Below are positions 31,756 to 40,527 of a stretch of 43,013 bases of DNA, piece by piece (position 1 is the first letter of the stretch; every line of letters begins with the position of its first letter). The translations under genes and the position numbers were made by a program. The stretch lies in NCBI GenBank assembly GCA_028876655.1, contig JAGWRA010000171.1, positions 1-43,013 of the forward strand, given 5' to 3'. The DNA comes from Acidobacteriota bacterium (GTDB lineage Bacteria; Acidobacteriota; Vicinamibacteria; Vicinamibacterales; CAVVIG01). The notes beneath the pieces are model-generated. The model made no database searches. It saw only the letters and a program-made list of their open reading frames with translations, and was not told the origin of the DNA.

Positions 31756-33944
31756 CCGGCCAGCCCCGCGAGGAACGCGCGGACGGCGAGGTGATCCGGC
31801 AGGCGGTAGCCGGCCTTGCTGGCCGCCCGACCGACGTGCACCGCAACGCTGGACGAGGGCAGCGCCCGGAACATGTCCTCGTCCTCCCGGTCGTTGCCGA
31901 AGGCGGCAATGGTCACGGGCCGCGGCACGCTCTTCAGGATCCGCTCGACGATGCGGCCGCGGGTGACGCCGTGCGGCCGGAGATCGATCGCCTTGTTCTC
32001 CTCCACGATTTCCACCGGCATGTTGCTCATCGCCTGGCCGAGGACCGAGCGCAGGTCGCGCGCCTGCATCGACCCGTACTCCGGGTCGGCCATCCGGTGG
32101 TGCCAGGCGATCGACGCGCTGCGCTCCTCGATGAGCGACCCCGGCGTGCTGCGGGTGTACTGCTCGAGCATGGGCCGGACGCGCGACACCCATTCGGACG
32201 ACACGCTCGCCATCTGTTCCCAGGGCTGATCGGCGCCGGCGCGCCGCCAGAGCCCGTGCTCGGCCCAGAGGACGAGGCCCATCGGGCCGAACCAGCGATC
32301 CAGCGTCTCGCGACGCCGGCCGCTCACCAGGTGCACGGTCGTCTTCGGGCGGGCCGCGAGCGCCGCCAGCAGATCGATCAGATCGGGGTCCGGCGGCAGC
32401 AGGCCCGGTGCGCTCGGCATCGCCACCAGCGTCCCGTCGTAGTCCAGCAGCAGGACGAGGCGCGTGGCGTGCCGCAGGCGTGCCTGCAGGTCCTCCATCC
32501 GTTCGGGCGAGGTCGGCCGGAGCGCGCGGGCGGGCGCCACGGCGGCGCACTGGCGCAGGGCCTCGAGGAACTGGCCCGCCCAGCGGTGGATGTCCTGGGC
32601 GACCACGCGCTCGCGCAGGTTCAGCATCCGCGTCGTCCGCTCGGTCGCGTCCATCGTGAGCGCCCGGCGCAGCGTGGCGGCCATGCCGCTGACGTCGTAC
32701 GGGTTGACGAGCAGCGCCTCGCCGAGCTCGGCCGAGGCGCCGGCGAGTTCGCTCAGCACCAGCACGCCGTCGCCGTCGGTGCGGGAGGCGACGAACTCCT
32801 TGGCGACGAGGTTCATCCCGTCGCGCACCGGGGTCACCACCATCGCGTCGGCCGCCCGGTACAGGGCCACCAGCCGCCGCGGCGACACGGATCGATACAG
32901 GTAGTGGATCGGCACCGAGCCGACGGTGCCGAAGGCCCCGTTGATCCGCCCGACCGTCTCTTCCACCTCGCGGCGGAAGCCCTGGTACATCTCGATCTTC
33001 GTCCGTGACGGCACCGCGAGCTGGATGAAGCGGATGCGGTCGCGCCACGAGGGGTCGCTCTCGAGCAGCCGCTCGACCGCGAGCAGCCGCCGCGGAATCC
33101 CCTTCGTGTAGTCCAGGCGATCGACGCCGAGCAGGATCTGGCGCCCCGCCGCATCCCGCCGGATCGCGTCGGCGTCCGCCTGCACGCCGGGGTCGCTGGC
33201 GAGCTTCTCGAACGACTCGACGTCCACCCCCATCGGGAACACGCCGAGGCGCACCTCGCGGCCGCCGACCACCGCGCGGTCGACGCTCGACTCGAGCCCG
33301 AGCAGGTGCAGCAGGGCGTCGGCGAAGTGGCGCTGGTAGGAGAAGGTGTGGAAGCCGATCAGGTCGGCGCCGAGGATGCCGTGCAGGATGTCCTCCCGCC
33401 ACGGCAGGATCCGGAAGACGTCGGGCGCGGGAAACGGGATGTGCAGGAAGAAGCCGATGCGCGCCTCGGGCAGCCGCTCGCGCACCAGCCCGGGCACCAG
33501 CATCAGCTGGTAATCGTGAATCCACACCAGGCTGCCCGGCCGGTAGTGCGCCACGATCGCGTCGGCGAACTTCGCGTTCACCTCGCGGTAGGTGTCCCAG
33601 TCGGAGGCGCCGACCGGAATGCGATCGAGCAGGTAGTGGAACAGCGGCCAGAGCACGCCGTTCGAGAACCCCTCGTAGTAACGCCGCACCTCCGAGGCCG
33701 ACAGCTCCACGGGGACGATGCGCTGGGCGGCCAGCTTGCGATCGAGCTCCGTGCGCTGCGCCGACGACAGCCGGGCCAGGTCCCCCGGCCATCCGAGCCA
33801 CGCCCCCTCCGACCGCTCGTGACAGCCGCGCAGGCCGGTCGCCACGCCGCCCGACGAATGGCTCACCTGCACGCTCCCCTCCTCGAGCCGCACGGTAATC
33901 GGCAGCCGATTCGACACGATGAGCAGGCGATCCGGACGGGACAT
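31749..33944 (-). CDS. otsA-otsB: Trehalose-6-phosphate synthase / phosphatase fusion
   Basis: The 731-residue protein joins two steps of trehalose synthesis. Residues 1 to about 475 are a GT20 trehalose-6-phosphate synthase (LIVSNRLPITV, WIHDYQLMLVPG, IGFFLHIPFPAPDVFR, GVDRLDYTKGIPRRL, VTPVRDGMNLVAKEFVASR). From about 490 a HAD phosphatase follows, with LLLDYDGTLVAM (DxDGT nucleophile), HLVSGR, and GNDREDEDMF for Mg2+ binding. It would turn UDP-glucose and glucose-6-phosphate into trehalose within one polypeptide, an osmoprotectant. It is cytoplasmic. AGGAG lies just before ATG 33944. Both active sites look complete. Confidence 0.95.
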   Translation of the reverse strand: MSRPDRLLIVSNRLPITVRLEEGSVQVSHSSGGVATGLRGCHERSEGAWLGWPGDLARLSSAQRTELDRKLAAQRIVPVELSASEVRRYYEGFSNGVLWPLFHYLLDRIPVGASDWDTYREVNAKFADAIVAHYRPGSLVWIHDYQLMLVPGLVRERLPEARIGFFLHIPFPAPDVFRILPWREDILHGILGADLIGFHTFSYQRHFADALLHLLGLESSVDRAVVGGREVRLGVFPMGVDVESFEKLASDPGVQADADAIRRDAAGRQILLGVDRLDYTKGIPRRLLAVERLLESDPSWRDRIRFIQLAVPSRTKIEMYQGFRREVEETVGRINGAFGTVGSVPIHYLYRSVSPRRLVALYRAADAMVVTPVRDGMNLVAKEFVASRTDGDGVLVLSELAGASAELGEALLVNPYDVSGMAATLRRALTMDATERTTRMLNLRERVVAQDIHRWAGQFLEALRQCAAVAPARALRPTSPERMEDLQARLRHATRLVLLLDYDGTLVAMPSAPGLLPPDPDLIDLLAALAARPKTTVHLVSGRRRETLDRWFGPMGLVLWAEHGLWRRAGADQPWEQMASVSSEWVSRVRPMLEQYTRSTPGSLIEERSASIAWHHRMADPEYGSMQARDLRSVLGQAMSNMPVEIVEENKAIDLRPHGVTRGRIVERILKSVPRPVTIAAFGNDREDEDMFRALPSSSVAVHVGRAASKAGYRLPDHLAVRAFLAGLAGD

Positions 33945-34191
33945 GGACTCCTATCGGGTGTGGCCGACGGGCCGGTGACGGGCGCGAGCTGTCTGCGGAT
34001 GTGACGCGCGGAGGCGTCGCCTCATTATGCCACGATGGCCCGGCGGCATCCGCCAGCCACGGCCCGCAGGGCGCCGGCCGCGTGACCTGCGGGAAGGTGT
34101 TGCCTCGATGGCGGCGTCTGAGTAGGCTGCATGGGCTGCGGCCCGCCCGCGCCGCTCGCCACAGGCCACCTCGCGGGCTCCCCGGGAGCGC

Positions 34192-35109
34192 ATGACCATG
34201 GAGACCACCGGCTTCGTCGGCCTGGGACGGATGGGCCGTCCGATGGCACTGAACCTGTGCCGCAAGGGCCACGCCCTCGTCGTCCACGACATCAACCCTG
34301 AGCCGGTGGCCGCGCTCGTCGCGGCCGGCGCGCGGGCGGCCGGCGGCGCGGCCGACGTGGCGCGGGCGGGCGGCGTGATCTTCACGATGCTGCCCGACTC
34401 GGCCGCGGTCGAGCTGGTCGTGGCGGGTCCGGACGGCCTGCTCGCGCACGCCCGGCCGGGCTCGGTCATCGTCGACATGAGCACCGTCAGCCCGCTGGCC
34501 ACCGATCGGCTCGCCGCCGCCGCGGCGGCGCGCGGCGTCTCGTTCGTCGACGCACCGGTGGGCCGCCTGGCCAGCCACGCGGATCGCGGCGAGTCGCTCT
34601 TCATGGTCGGCGCCTCCGACGCCGACTTCGCGCGGGTCAAGCCGCTCTTCGAGGCGATGGGGACGACGATCTATCACTGCGGGGGCGTGGGCACCGGCAC
34701 GCGGACGAAGCTGGTGAACAACTACCTGGCCATCGTCTCGTGCCAGCTGAACGCCGAGGCCCTGGCGCTCTCGCAGCGGCTCGGCCTCTCGCTCGAGCGG
34801 ACACTGGACGTCGTCTACGGCACGACCGCGGTGAACGGGCAGCTGAAGATCGCCTGGCCCGCCAAGGTGCTGCGGGGCGACACGGCGCCGGGCTTCACGA
34901 TCGACCTCGCGCACAAGGACCTGACGCTGATCGTCGAGGCGGCCAACGCGGCGCGCGTCCCGATGGCCATCGGCGCCGCGGCGCGCGAGGCGTTCAGCAC
35001 GGCGCGCGGGCGGGGCTACGGGGCCCTGGACTTCTCGTCGATGGTCGACGTGCTGTGCGACCTGCTCGAGATCGACCGGCCGCGGCTGGCGCCCGGGACC
35101 GGCGCCTGA
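34192..35109 (+). CDS. Beta-hydroxyacid dehydrogenase family, YihU-like
   Basis: The 305-residue NAD(P)-dependent oxidoreductase begins with the Rossmann motif GFVGLGRMGRPMALNL and carries VIVDMSTVSPLATD. It has DAPVGRLASHADRG in place of the DAPVSGG of 3-hydroxyisobutyrate dehydrogenase; PVGR is typical of YihU, the sulfolactaldehyde reductase of sulfoquinovose breakdown. The following VKLVNNY-type KLVNNYLAIV (catalytic Lys), WPAKVLRGDTAPGFTIDLAH then KDL also match YihU closely. Its true substrate is open. GGGAGCGC precedes ATG 34192. It leads an operon with an aldehyde dehydrogenase and an amidohydrolase. Confidence 0.88.
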   Translation: MTMETTGFVGLGRMGRPMALNLCRKGHALVVHDINPEPVAALVAAGARAAGGAADVARAGGVIFTMLPDSAAVELVVAGPDGLLAHARPGSVIVDMSTVSPLATDRLAAAAAARGVSFVDAPVGRLASHADRGESLFMVGASDADFARVKPLFEAMGTTIYHCGGVGTGTRTKLVNNYLAIVSCQLNAEALALSQRLGLSLERTLDVVYGTTAVNGQLKIAWPAKVLRGDTAPGFTIDLAHKDLTLIVEAANAARVPMAIGAAAREAFSTARGRGYGALDFSSMVDVLCDLLEIDRPRLAPGTGA

Positions 35110-35144
35110 GGCGAAGGTCCGGACTGACACAGGGAGAATCACCG

Positions 35145-36584
35145 ATGAGCACGGCTTTCAGCAACCTGATCGACGGTCACCGGGTCGACGCGGGCGACCG
35201 CGCGCCGGACATCAACCCCTCCAACACGGCGGACACCGTCGGCGAATACGCGCGGGCGACCGCCGCCGACGTCGAGCACGCCATCGCTGCGGCCCGCGCG
35301 GCCTTCGACGGGTGGTCGCACACGACGCCGCAGCAGCGGTTCGACATCCTCGACCGCGCCGGGACGGAGATCCTGGCGCGCAAGGAGGAGCTCGGCCGGC
35401 TGCTGGCCCGCGAGCAGGGGAAGCCGGTGGCCGACGGCATCGGCGAGGCCGGCCGCGCGGGCGCCATCTTCAAGTACTTCGCCGGCGAGGCGCTGCGGCA
35501 GTCGGGCGATCGGCTCGACTCGGTCCGGCCGGGCATCGAGATCGAAGTCACGCGCGAGCCGGTCGGGGTCGTCGCCGCCATCACGCCGTGGAACTTCCCG
35601 CTGGCCATCCCGGCGTGGAAGATCGCGCCGGCCCTCGCCTTCGGCAACACCATCGTCTTCAAGCCGGCCGAACTGGTGCCCGGATCGCCCTGGATGATCG
35701 CCGACATCGTCCAGCGGGCCGGCCTGCCCGCCGGCGTGCTGAACCTGGTGATGGGGCCCGGCTCGCGCATCGGGGCCGCGCTGGTCTCGTCGCCCGGAGT
35801 CGACGCGGTCAGCTTCACCGGCTCGCAGGAGGTCGGCCGGTCGGTCGCGGAAGCCGCCGTCCGCACCGGCGCCCGCGTGCAGCTCGAGATGGGCGGCAAG
35901 AATCCCCTGATCGTCCTCGACGACGCCGACCTGCCGACGGCCGTGGCGGTCGCGGTGAACGGCGCCTTCTTCCAGGCCGGCCAGCGCTGCACGGCGTCGA
36001 GCCGCCTCATCGTCACCGAGCAGATCCACGACCGCTTCGTGCAGGCGATGATCGAGCGCATGAAGGCGCTGGTCGTGGACGATGCGCTGAAGCCGGGGAT
36101 CGATCTGGGGCCGGTCGTCGACCAGCGGCAGCTGGACAAGGACCTCGAGTACATCGACGTCGGCCAGAAGGAAGGGGCGCACCTCGCGTACGGCGGCGAT
36201 CGCCTGCAGCGGGCGACCGAGGGCTTCTACCTCGAGCCGGCGCTCTTCACCGACACGACGCCGGGCATGCGGATCAACCGCGAGGAGATCTTCGGCCCGG
36301 TGGCGGCCGTCATCCGGGCGAAGGACTACGAGGAGGCGCTCGCCATCGCCAACGACACGCCGTACGGCCTCTCCTCGGGCATCGTGACGACGTCGCTGAA
36401 GCACGCGAGCCACTTCAAGCGCCACGCGCAGAGCGGCCTCGTGATGGTGAACCTGCCGACGGCGGGGCTCGACTACCACGTGCCGTTCGGCGGCCGGAAG
36501 AAGTCGAGCTACGGGCCGCGCGAGCAGGGCCCGTACGCGAAGGAGTTCTACACGATCGTGAAGACGGCGTACGTCGCCCCCTGA
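35145..36584 (+). CDS. NAD(P)-dependent aldehyde dehydrogenase
   Basis: The 479-residue enzyme oxidises an aldehyde to an acid. ITPWNFPLAIPAWKIAPALA and NTIVFKPAE bind the cofactor, LEMGGKNPLIVLDDADL carries the general-base Glu, and FFQAGQRCTASSRL carries the catalytic Cys. The C-terminal MVNLPTAGLDYHVPFGGRKK then SSYGPREQG is typical of the 2-oxoglutarate-semialdehyde type, close to succinate-semialdehyde and sulfolactaldehyde dehydrogenases. AGGGAG lies before ATG 35145, 35 bases after the YihU-like gene. The pair suggests reduction and oxidation of the same aldehyde. Confidence 0.93.
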   Translation: MSTAFSNLIDGHRVDAGDRAPDINPSNTADTVGEYARATAADVEHAIAAARAAFDGWSHTTPQQRFDILDRAGTEILARKEELGRLLAREQGKPVADGIGEAGRAGAIFKYFAGEALRQSGDRLDSVRPGIEIEVTREPVGVVAAITPWNFPLAIPAWKIAPALAFGNTIVFKPAELVPGSPWMIADIVQRAGLPAGVLNLVMGPGSRIGAALVSSPGVDAVSFTGSQEVGRSVAEAAVRTGARVQLEMGGKNPLIVLDDADLPTAVAVAVNGAFFQAGQRCTASSRLIVTEQIHDRFVQAMIERMKALVVDDALKPGIDLGPVVDQRQLDKDLEYIDVGQKEGAHLAYGGDRLQRATEGFYLEPALFTDTTPGMRINREEIFGPVAAVIRAKDYEEALAIANDTPYGLSSGIVTTSLKHASHFKRHAQSGLVMVNLPTAGLDYHVPFGGRKKSSYGPREQGPYAKEFYTIVKTAYVAP

Positions 36585-36683
36585 TCGGCGCGCCGGAACG
36601 GGCGGGACGGCCGTTGAGCTTGACCGCGCGCGCGGCGCGTCCGAGAATCGGGCGTCGCTCCCCTGAATCACGGAGGCAGGTCG

Positions 36684-37967
36684 ATGGCCTATACCTACGT
36701 TCACAACGCCACGCTGATCGACGGCCACGGCGGTCCGCCCGTCAAGGACGCGGCCGTGCTCATCGAGAACGAGACCATCCGCGCGGCCGGTCCGCGCGCG
36801 CAGGTGGCACGCCCGGCCGGTGACGTCACCGACGTCGACGCCCGCGGCGGGTTCATCCTGCCCGGCCTCATCGACACCCACGTCCACCTGATGTTCGAGA
36901 ACCCGAACTTCCTGGGGATGCTCAACGAGCCGCCGTCGCTCGCCTACTACAAGGCCATCGGCTCGATGCGGCGGACGATCGAGGCCGGCGTCACCACCGT
37001 GCGCGACGCCGGCGGCACCGACCTCGGCATGAAGATGGCCGTCGAACGCGGGCTCGTCGAAGGGCCGCGGATGCAGATCAGCATCACGATCCTCACCATC
37101 ACCGGCGGCCACGCCGACTTCACCATGCGCGCCGGCGTGAACATCGTCACGCAGAGCACCTTCGCCGCCGCCTGCGACGGCCCCGACGAAGTCCGGAAGA
37201 AGGTGCGCGAGGTGCTGCGGGCAGGCGCCGACGTGATCAAGGTCTGCTCGACGGGCGGCGTGCTCAGCCCGACCGACGACCCCAACTTCACGCAGTTCAC
37301 CCCGGAGGAACTGGACGTCATCGTGCAGGAAGGGCGCTACCGGCGGAACGTGCCGGTCATGGCGCACGCCCAGGGGACCGAAGGGATCAAGAACGCGATC
37401 CGTGCCGGCGTCCGGTCGATCGAGCACGGCATCTACCTGGACGACGAGGCGATCGAGCTGATGATCGAGCGCGGCACCTTCCTGGTGCCGACGCTGGTCG
37501 CGCCGATCGGCGTGCTCGAAGCGGCCGAACGGACCGGCTCGATGCCCGACTACGCGGTGCGGAAGTCGCGGGAGGCGCTGGAGGCGCACCGCGCGAGCAT
37601 CGCGAAGGCCTACCAGGCCGGCGTGAAGATCGCCATGGGCACCGACGCGGGCGTGGTGCCGCACGGGACGAACCTGCGCGAACTCGGCCTGATGTGCGAC
37701 GTCGGCATGACGCCGATGGACGCGCTCACGGCCACGACCAAGGTGGCCGCCGAGTGCCTCGGCTGGCAGGATCGCGTCGGCACCGTCGAGGCCGGCAAGC
37801 TGGCCGACCTCGTCATCAGCCGGACCGATCCGATCAAGGACATCCGCTCGCTCGAACAGGTCGAGAACGTGGCGGTCGTCATGAAGGGCGGCCGGCTCGT
37901 CAAGAACCTGCTCGCCGTCGGCGAGACCGCAACCGCGGTGGCGCCGGCGCTCGTCGCCGGGCTCTAG
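36684..37967 (+). CDS. Metal-dependent amidohydrolase (prolidase/imidazolonepropionase-like)
   Basis: The 427-residue cytoplasmic protein has the amidohydrolase barrel: GFILPGLIDTHVHLMFENP (HxH), the carboxylated-Lys position in ADVIKVCSTGG, VMAHAQGTEGIKNAIRAG and SIEHGIYLDD (two further His), and MGTDAGVVPHG with the catalytic Asp. GGHADF and the GLIDTHVHL start resemble Xaa-Pro/Xaa-Arg dipeptidases of the Sgx9260 type, but substrates in this group vary. There is no signal peptide. It lies 99 bases after the aldehyde dehydrogenase and is followed by a strong hairpin, so it is likely the last gene of the operon. Confidence 0.9.
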   Translation: MAYTYVHNATLIDGHGGPPVKDAAVLIENETIRAAGPRAQVARPAGDVTDVDARGGFILPGLIDTHVHLMFENPNFLGMLNEPPSLAYYKAIGSMRRTIEAGVTTVRDAGGTDLGMKMAVERGLVEGPRMQISITILTITGGHADFTMRAGVNIVTQSTFAAACDGPDEVRKKVREVLRAGADVIKVCSTGGVLSPTDDPNFTQFTPEELDVIVQEGRYRRNVPVMAHAQGTEGIKNAIRAGVRSIEHGIYLDDEAIELMIERGTFLVPTLVAPIGVLEAAERTGSMPDYAVRKSREALEAHRASIAKAYQAGVKIAMGTDAGVVPHGTNLRELGLMCDVGMTPMDALTATTKVAAECLGWQDRVGTVEAGKLADLVISRTDPIKDIRSLEQVENVAVVMKGGRLVKNLLAVGETATAVAPALVAGL

Positions 37968-37990
37968 CCCGACCACTCACGTCCGGCAGA

Positions 37991-38016
37991 GGCGGCCCGC
38001 GGTCACGCGGGCCGCC
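37991..38016 (+). terminator. Strong GC hairpin ending the dehydrogenase-amidohydrolase operon
   Basis: GGCGGCCCGCG pairs perfectly with CGCGGGCCGCC (11 bp) around a GTCA loop, 23 bases after the amidohydrolase stop. Confidence 0.65.
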
Positions 38017-38105
38017 CGCGCCCCAGCCTCCGGCTCCCCGCCCGCTCTCCGACGCCGATCCGCGGAATATTGCGCGCATCATCCCCAGTCCTCATTGCCT
38101 CAAGC

Positions 38106-38125
38106 ATTTCCGGCGATGTGGAAAT
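38106..38125. promoter_or_regulatory. Dyad upstream of the second cytochrome-porin gene
   Basis: ATTTCC-N8-GGAAAT is a perfect 6+6 dyad about 80-100 bases upstream of a candidate -24/-12 promoter. It shares TTTCC/GGAAA half-sites with the palindrome at 17104-17120. Confidence 0.35.
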
Positions 38126-38203
38126 CGGCGCAAAACCGTCGCCTCGCCCGCCTGATTGTCTCCAAGTACGTGCGTTGTGTCTCGAAGCGTCTCCTACGGA
38201 TGA

Positions 38204-38219
38204 GTGCACGGGACTTGCC
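38204..38219 (+). promoter_or_regulatory. Candidate sigma-54 promoter of the second cytochrome-porin operon
   Basis: GTGCACGGGACTTGCC matches GCACG and TTGC of the consensus at the right spacing, but has T instead of the first -24 G. The ATG follows about 100 bases later. This is the weakest of the four candidates. Confidence 0.35.
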
Positions 38220-38317
38220 TTCCAGCCGGCCGTGTCCGCCGTGGCCCGCCACGGCCGGAGCACAGACATCGCCGGCGAACGGGTCGCCGACGGATCCCCG
38301 CGGACAAGGGGGAGGAC

Positions 38318-39748
38318 ATGACCAAGAGACCTCTGCTGCCTGGTGGCCCTGTGGCACCCCGCCTGATGGCGCTCGCGGCGTTCGTCGCGGCCATCGGCAC
38401 GGCGGCACCTGCCCGAGCCATTCCGGCATTCGCCCGCAAGTACCAGACGAGCTGCCAGACCTGCCACATCATGTTTCCCAAACTGAACGCCTTCGGCGAA
38501 GCGTTCCGCCTGCGTGGGTACCGGATGCCCGGGGAGACGGCGGCGGTGGTCAAGGTGCCGCAGATTCCGCTGGGGGCGCCGGCCTACAAGCAGCTCTGGC
38601 CGAAGGCGATCTGGCCGGGTGAATTGCCCAGCGCCGTGCCGCTGGCGGTCGTCGTCAAGATGGGCGACGTGAACAGCTCGACGCTGAACGGCGACGGAAC
38701 GGTCACGACCATCCACAACGACTTCCAGTTCCCGCAGGAGCTGAACGTCTTCGGCGCCGGGACGCTCGGCGATCACGTCTCCTTCTACGGCGAGATCACC
38801 TTCGGGAACAATCCCGACGGCTCGGTGGACGTCGCCCTCGAGCACGCCGACATGGGCTTCGACTCGCCGTTCGGGCCCGAGGACGCGCTGCACATCCGGA
38901 TGGGCGAGTTCAACCCGAACCTGATCGACGGCTTCTCGGAGACCCAGATCTCCACCGACTCGGCGATCGACTCGGTGTTCAACTACAACCCGGTCGGCGT
39001 GAACGGCGGCACCGGGCTCGGCGCCGACGGCGTCACGCCCCAGCCCATCTCGCTGCCGACCCTGGTGCAGGGGATCGAAGCCTACGGCATCCTGCACCAC
39101 CACGCGCTCTGGGTGGCCGGCCTCGCCAACGGCGCGTCCGCGACCGCCGGTGACACGACGGGCCGCTTCGACGGCAACAACGCGAAGGACGTCTGGGCGC
39201 GGTTCGACTACAAGATCGGCGGCATGGGCTTCGACGGCTACACGACCAAGGGGCCGTCGGTCGAGCCGTGGCAGGACAACTCGCTGCGGCTGGGCGCCTT
39301 CGTCTACCGAGGAGACGGCAACGGTATCGACTTCCCGGGCACGGACCCGCTGGGCAACGCGATCGCCATCCAGGACAGCCACTACCTGCGGACCGGGCTG
39401 TTCGTGAGCGGGTTCATCGGCAACCTGAACGTGTTCGGGGTCTACATGCACGGCACCGACACGCTGAACCTGTTCCAGCAGGGAGCCGGCGCGTCCTACT
39501 CGGCGATCACGCCTGGCTACGACGCCTGGTTCACCCAGGCCGACTACCTGATCTATCCGTGGCTCCAGGGGACGTTCCGGTACGAGACCGTCCGGCCCGG
39601 CGACCGCTCGGTGCCCGACGTGCGCACCGCCGTGGCGAGCGGAAGCGCGCTCATCCGGGCCAACGTGAAGCTCATCGTGGAATACATGCGGGATCTGCAG
39701 GAAGGCAGGAATCATTCTCTGGATGCGGTGGTTCGGTTCGGCTTCTAG
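38318..39748 (+). CDS. Second monoheme cytochrome-porin fusion (Cyc2-like)
   Basis: The 476-residue protein repeats the architecture of the gene at 17460. A signal peptide (1-34) is followed by IPAFARKYQTSCQTCHIMFP (heme motif C46-C49-H50) and KLNAFGEAFRLRGYRMPG, then a beta-barrel of about 400 residues with long loops and a terminal Phe (VVRFGF). Its barrel sequence differs strongly from the first copy, so the two are old paralogues and may face different electron donors or partners. A GGGGGAGG ribosome binding site precedes ATG 38318. Two cupredoxin genes follow in the same direction. Cyc2-like function (electron entry through the outer membrane) is inferred. Confidence 0.75.
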   Translation: MTKRPLLPGGPVAPRLMALAAFVAAIGTAAPARAIPAFARKYQTSCQTCHIMFPKLNAFGEAFRLRGYRMPGETAAVVKVPQIPLGAPAYKQLWPKAIWPGELPSAVPLAVVVKMGDVNSSTLNGDGTVTTIHNDFQFPQELNVFGAGTLGDHVSFYGEITFGNNPDGSVDVALEHADMGFDSPFGPEDALHIRMGEFNPNLIDGFSETQISTDSAIDSVFNYNPVGVNGGTGLGADGVTPQPISLPTLVQGIEAYGILHHHALWVAGLANGASATAGDTTGRFDGNNAKDVWARFDYKIGGMGFDGYTTKGPSVEPWQDNSLRLGAFVYRGDGNGIDFPGTDPLGNAIAIQDSHYLRTGLFVSGFIGNLNVFGVYMHGTDTLNLFQQGAGASYSAITPGYDAWFTQADYLIYPWLQGTFRYETVRPGDRSVPDVRTAVASGSALIRANVKLIVEYMRDLQEGRNHSLDAVVRFGF

Positions 39749-39763
39749 CGCGCAGGAGGGGGG

Positions 39764-39784
39764 CGCGGCGCCGGGGGCGCCGCG
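39764..39784 (+). promoter_or_regulatory. Hairpin before the first tandem cupredoxin gene
   Basis: CGCGGCGCC pairs perfectly with GGCGCCGCG around a GGG loop. CCCGTGGAGG with the ribosome binding site follows directly. Confidence 0.5.
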
Positions 39785-39804
39785 ACCGACCCGTGGAGGC
39801 TCTC

Positions 39805-40425
39805 ATGACTCGTCGGATTCTGTCCTTGATCAGCAGTGCCACGCTCGTCGCGGCGGTCATCGCCGTCCCGGCCATCCGGCTCTCCGCCGCAGCGGACGGC
39901 TCGATTACCGGCACGATCACGGCGACCGGCCAGACCTCGAACGGCAACACGGTCGTCTACATCGAGAAGGCCGCCGGCACCTTCGCGCCGAAGGGGGCGC
40001 AGATCGACCAGCACAGCCTGACGTTCGAACCGCACGTCGTGCCGCTGCTGGTCGGCAGCACGCTCACGTTCCTGAACACCGACACCGTGCCGCACAACGT
40101 CTTCTCGCCCAGCTACGAGAAGTACAACCTCGGCACGTGGAAGCCGGGTGAGAAGAAGACCTACACGTTCAAGACGTGCAAGAAGTTCCCGTGCGTCTAC
40201 GCGCAGCTGTGCCTGCTGCACCAGGAAATGAGTGCCTACGCCGTGGTCCTGCAGAACCCGTACTTCGCCGTGAGCGACGCCTCGGGGCAGTACACGATCA
40301 AGGACGTGCCGCCAGGGCAGTACACGCTGGCGGTCTGGCACGAAGGCAAGCTGAAGGCGGCGCCCAAGACCATCACCGTGACCGCCGGCAAGCCGCTCAG
40401 CGAGGACTTCACGCTGCAGCCCTGA
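39805..40425 (+). CDS. Exported cupredoxin, tandem copy 1
   Basis: The 206-residue protein has a signal peptide (about 1-30) and a plastocyanin-like domain with a full type-1 copper site: H97 in TVPHNVFSP and C136, H139, M142 in QLCLLHQEM. C125 and C130 are also conserved in the next gene and may form a disulfide. The C-terminal third (GQYTIKDVPPGQYTLAVWHE) is a carboxypeptidase-regulatory-like beta sandwich. It should be a periplasmic electron carrier, probably for the cytochrome-porin encoded upstream. GTGGAGG lies before ATG 39805. Confidence 0.87.
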   Translation: MTRRILSLISSATLVAAVIAVPAIRLSAAADGSITGTITATGQTSNGNTVVYIEKAAGTFAPKGAQIDQHSLTFEPHVVPLLVGSTLTFLNTDTVPHNVFSPSYEKYNLGTWKPGEKKTYTFKTCKKFPCVYAQLCLLHQEMSAYAVVLQNPYFAVSDASGQYTIKDVPPGQYTLAVWHEGKLKAAPKTITVTAGKPLSEDFTLQP

Positions 40426-40485
40426 CGCCGGCGTCTCGACGCGCAGGAACGGAGGAGGAGTGAAGAGATGCCAGATCGGCGGCTC

Positions 40486-40508
40486 CGCGGGGCCCGAGGG
40501 GCCCCGCG
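40486..40508 (+). promoter_or_regulatory. Hairpin before the second tandem cupredoxin gene
   Basis: CGCGGGGCCC pairs perfectly with GGGCCCCGCG (10 bp) around a GAG... core loop of three bases. CCCGTGGAGG follows, as before the first copy. Confidence 0.5.
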
Positions 40509-40527
40509 CCCGCCCGTGGAGGCCGTT

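Noticed and set aside
31585-35142. A very long minus-strand open frame across the PLP, trehalose and dehydrogenase genes
   Set aside because: It runs in a shifted frame over genes with clear motifs and has only low-complexity composition.
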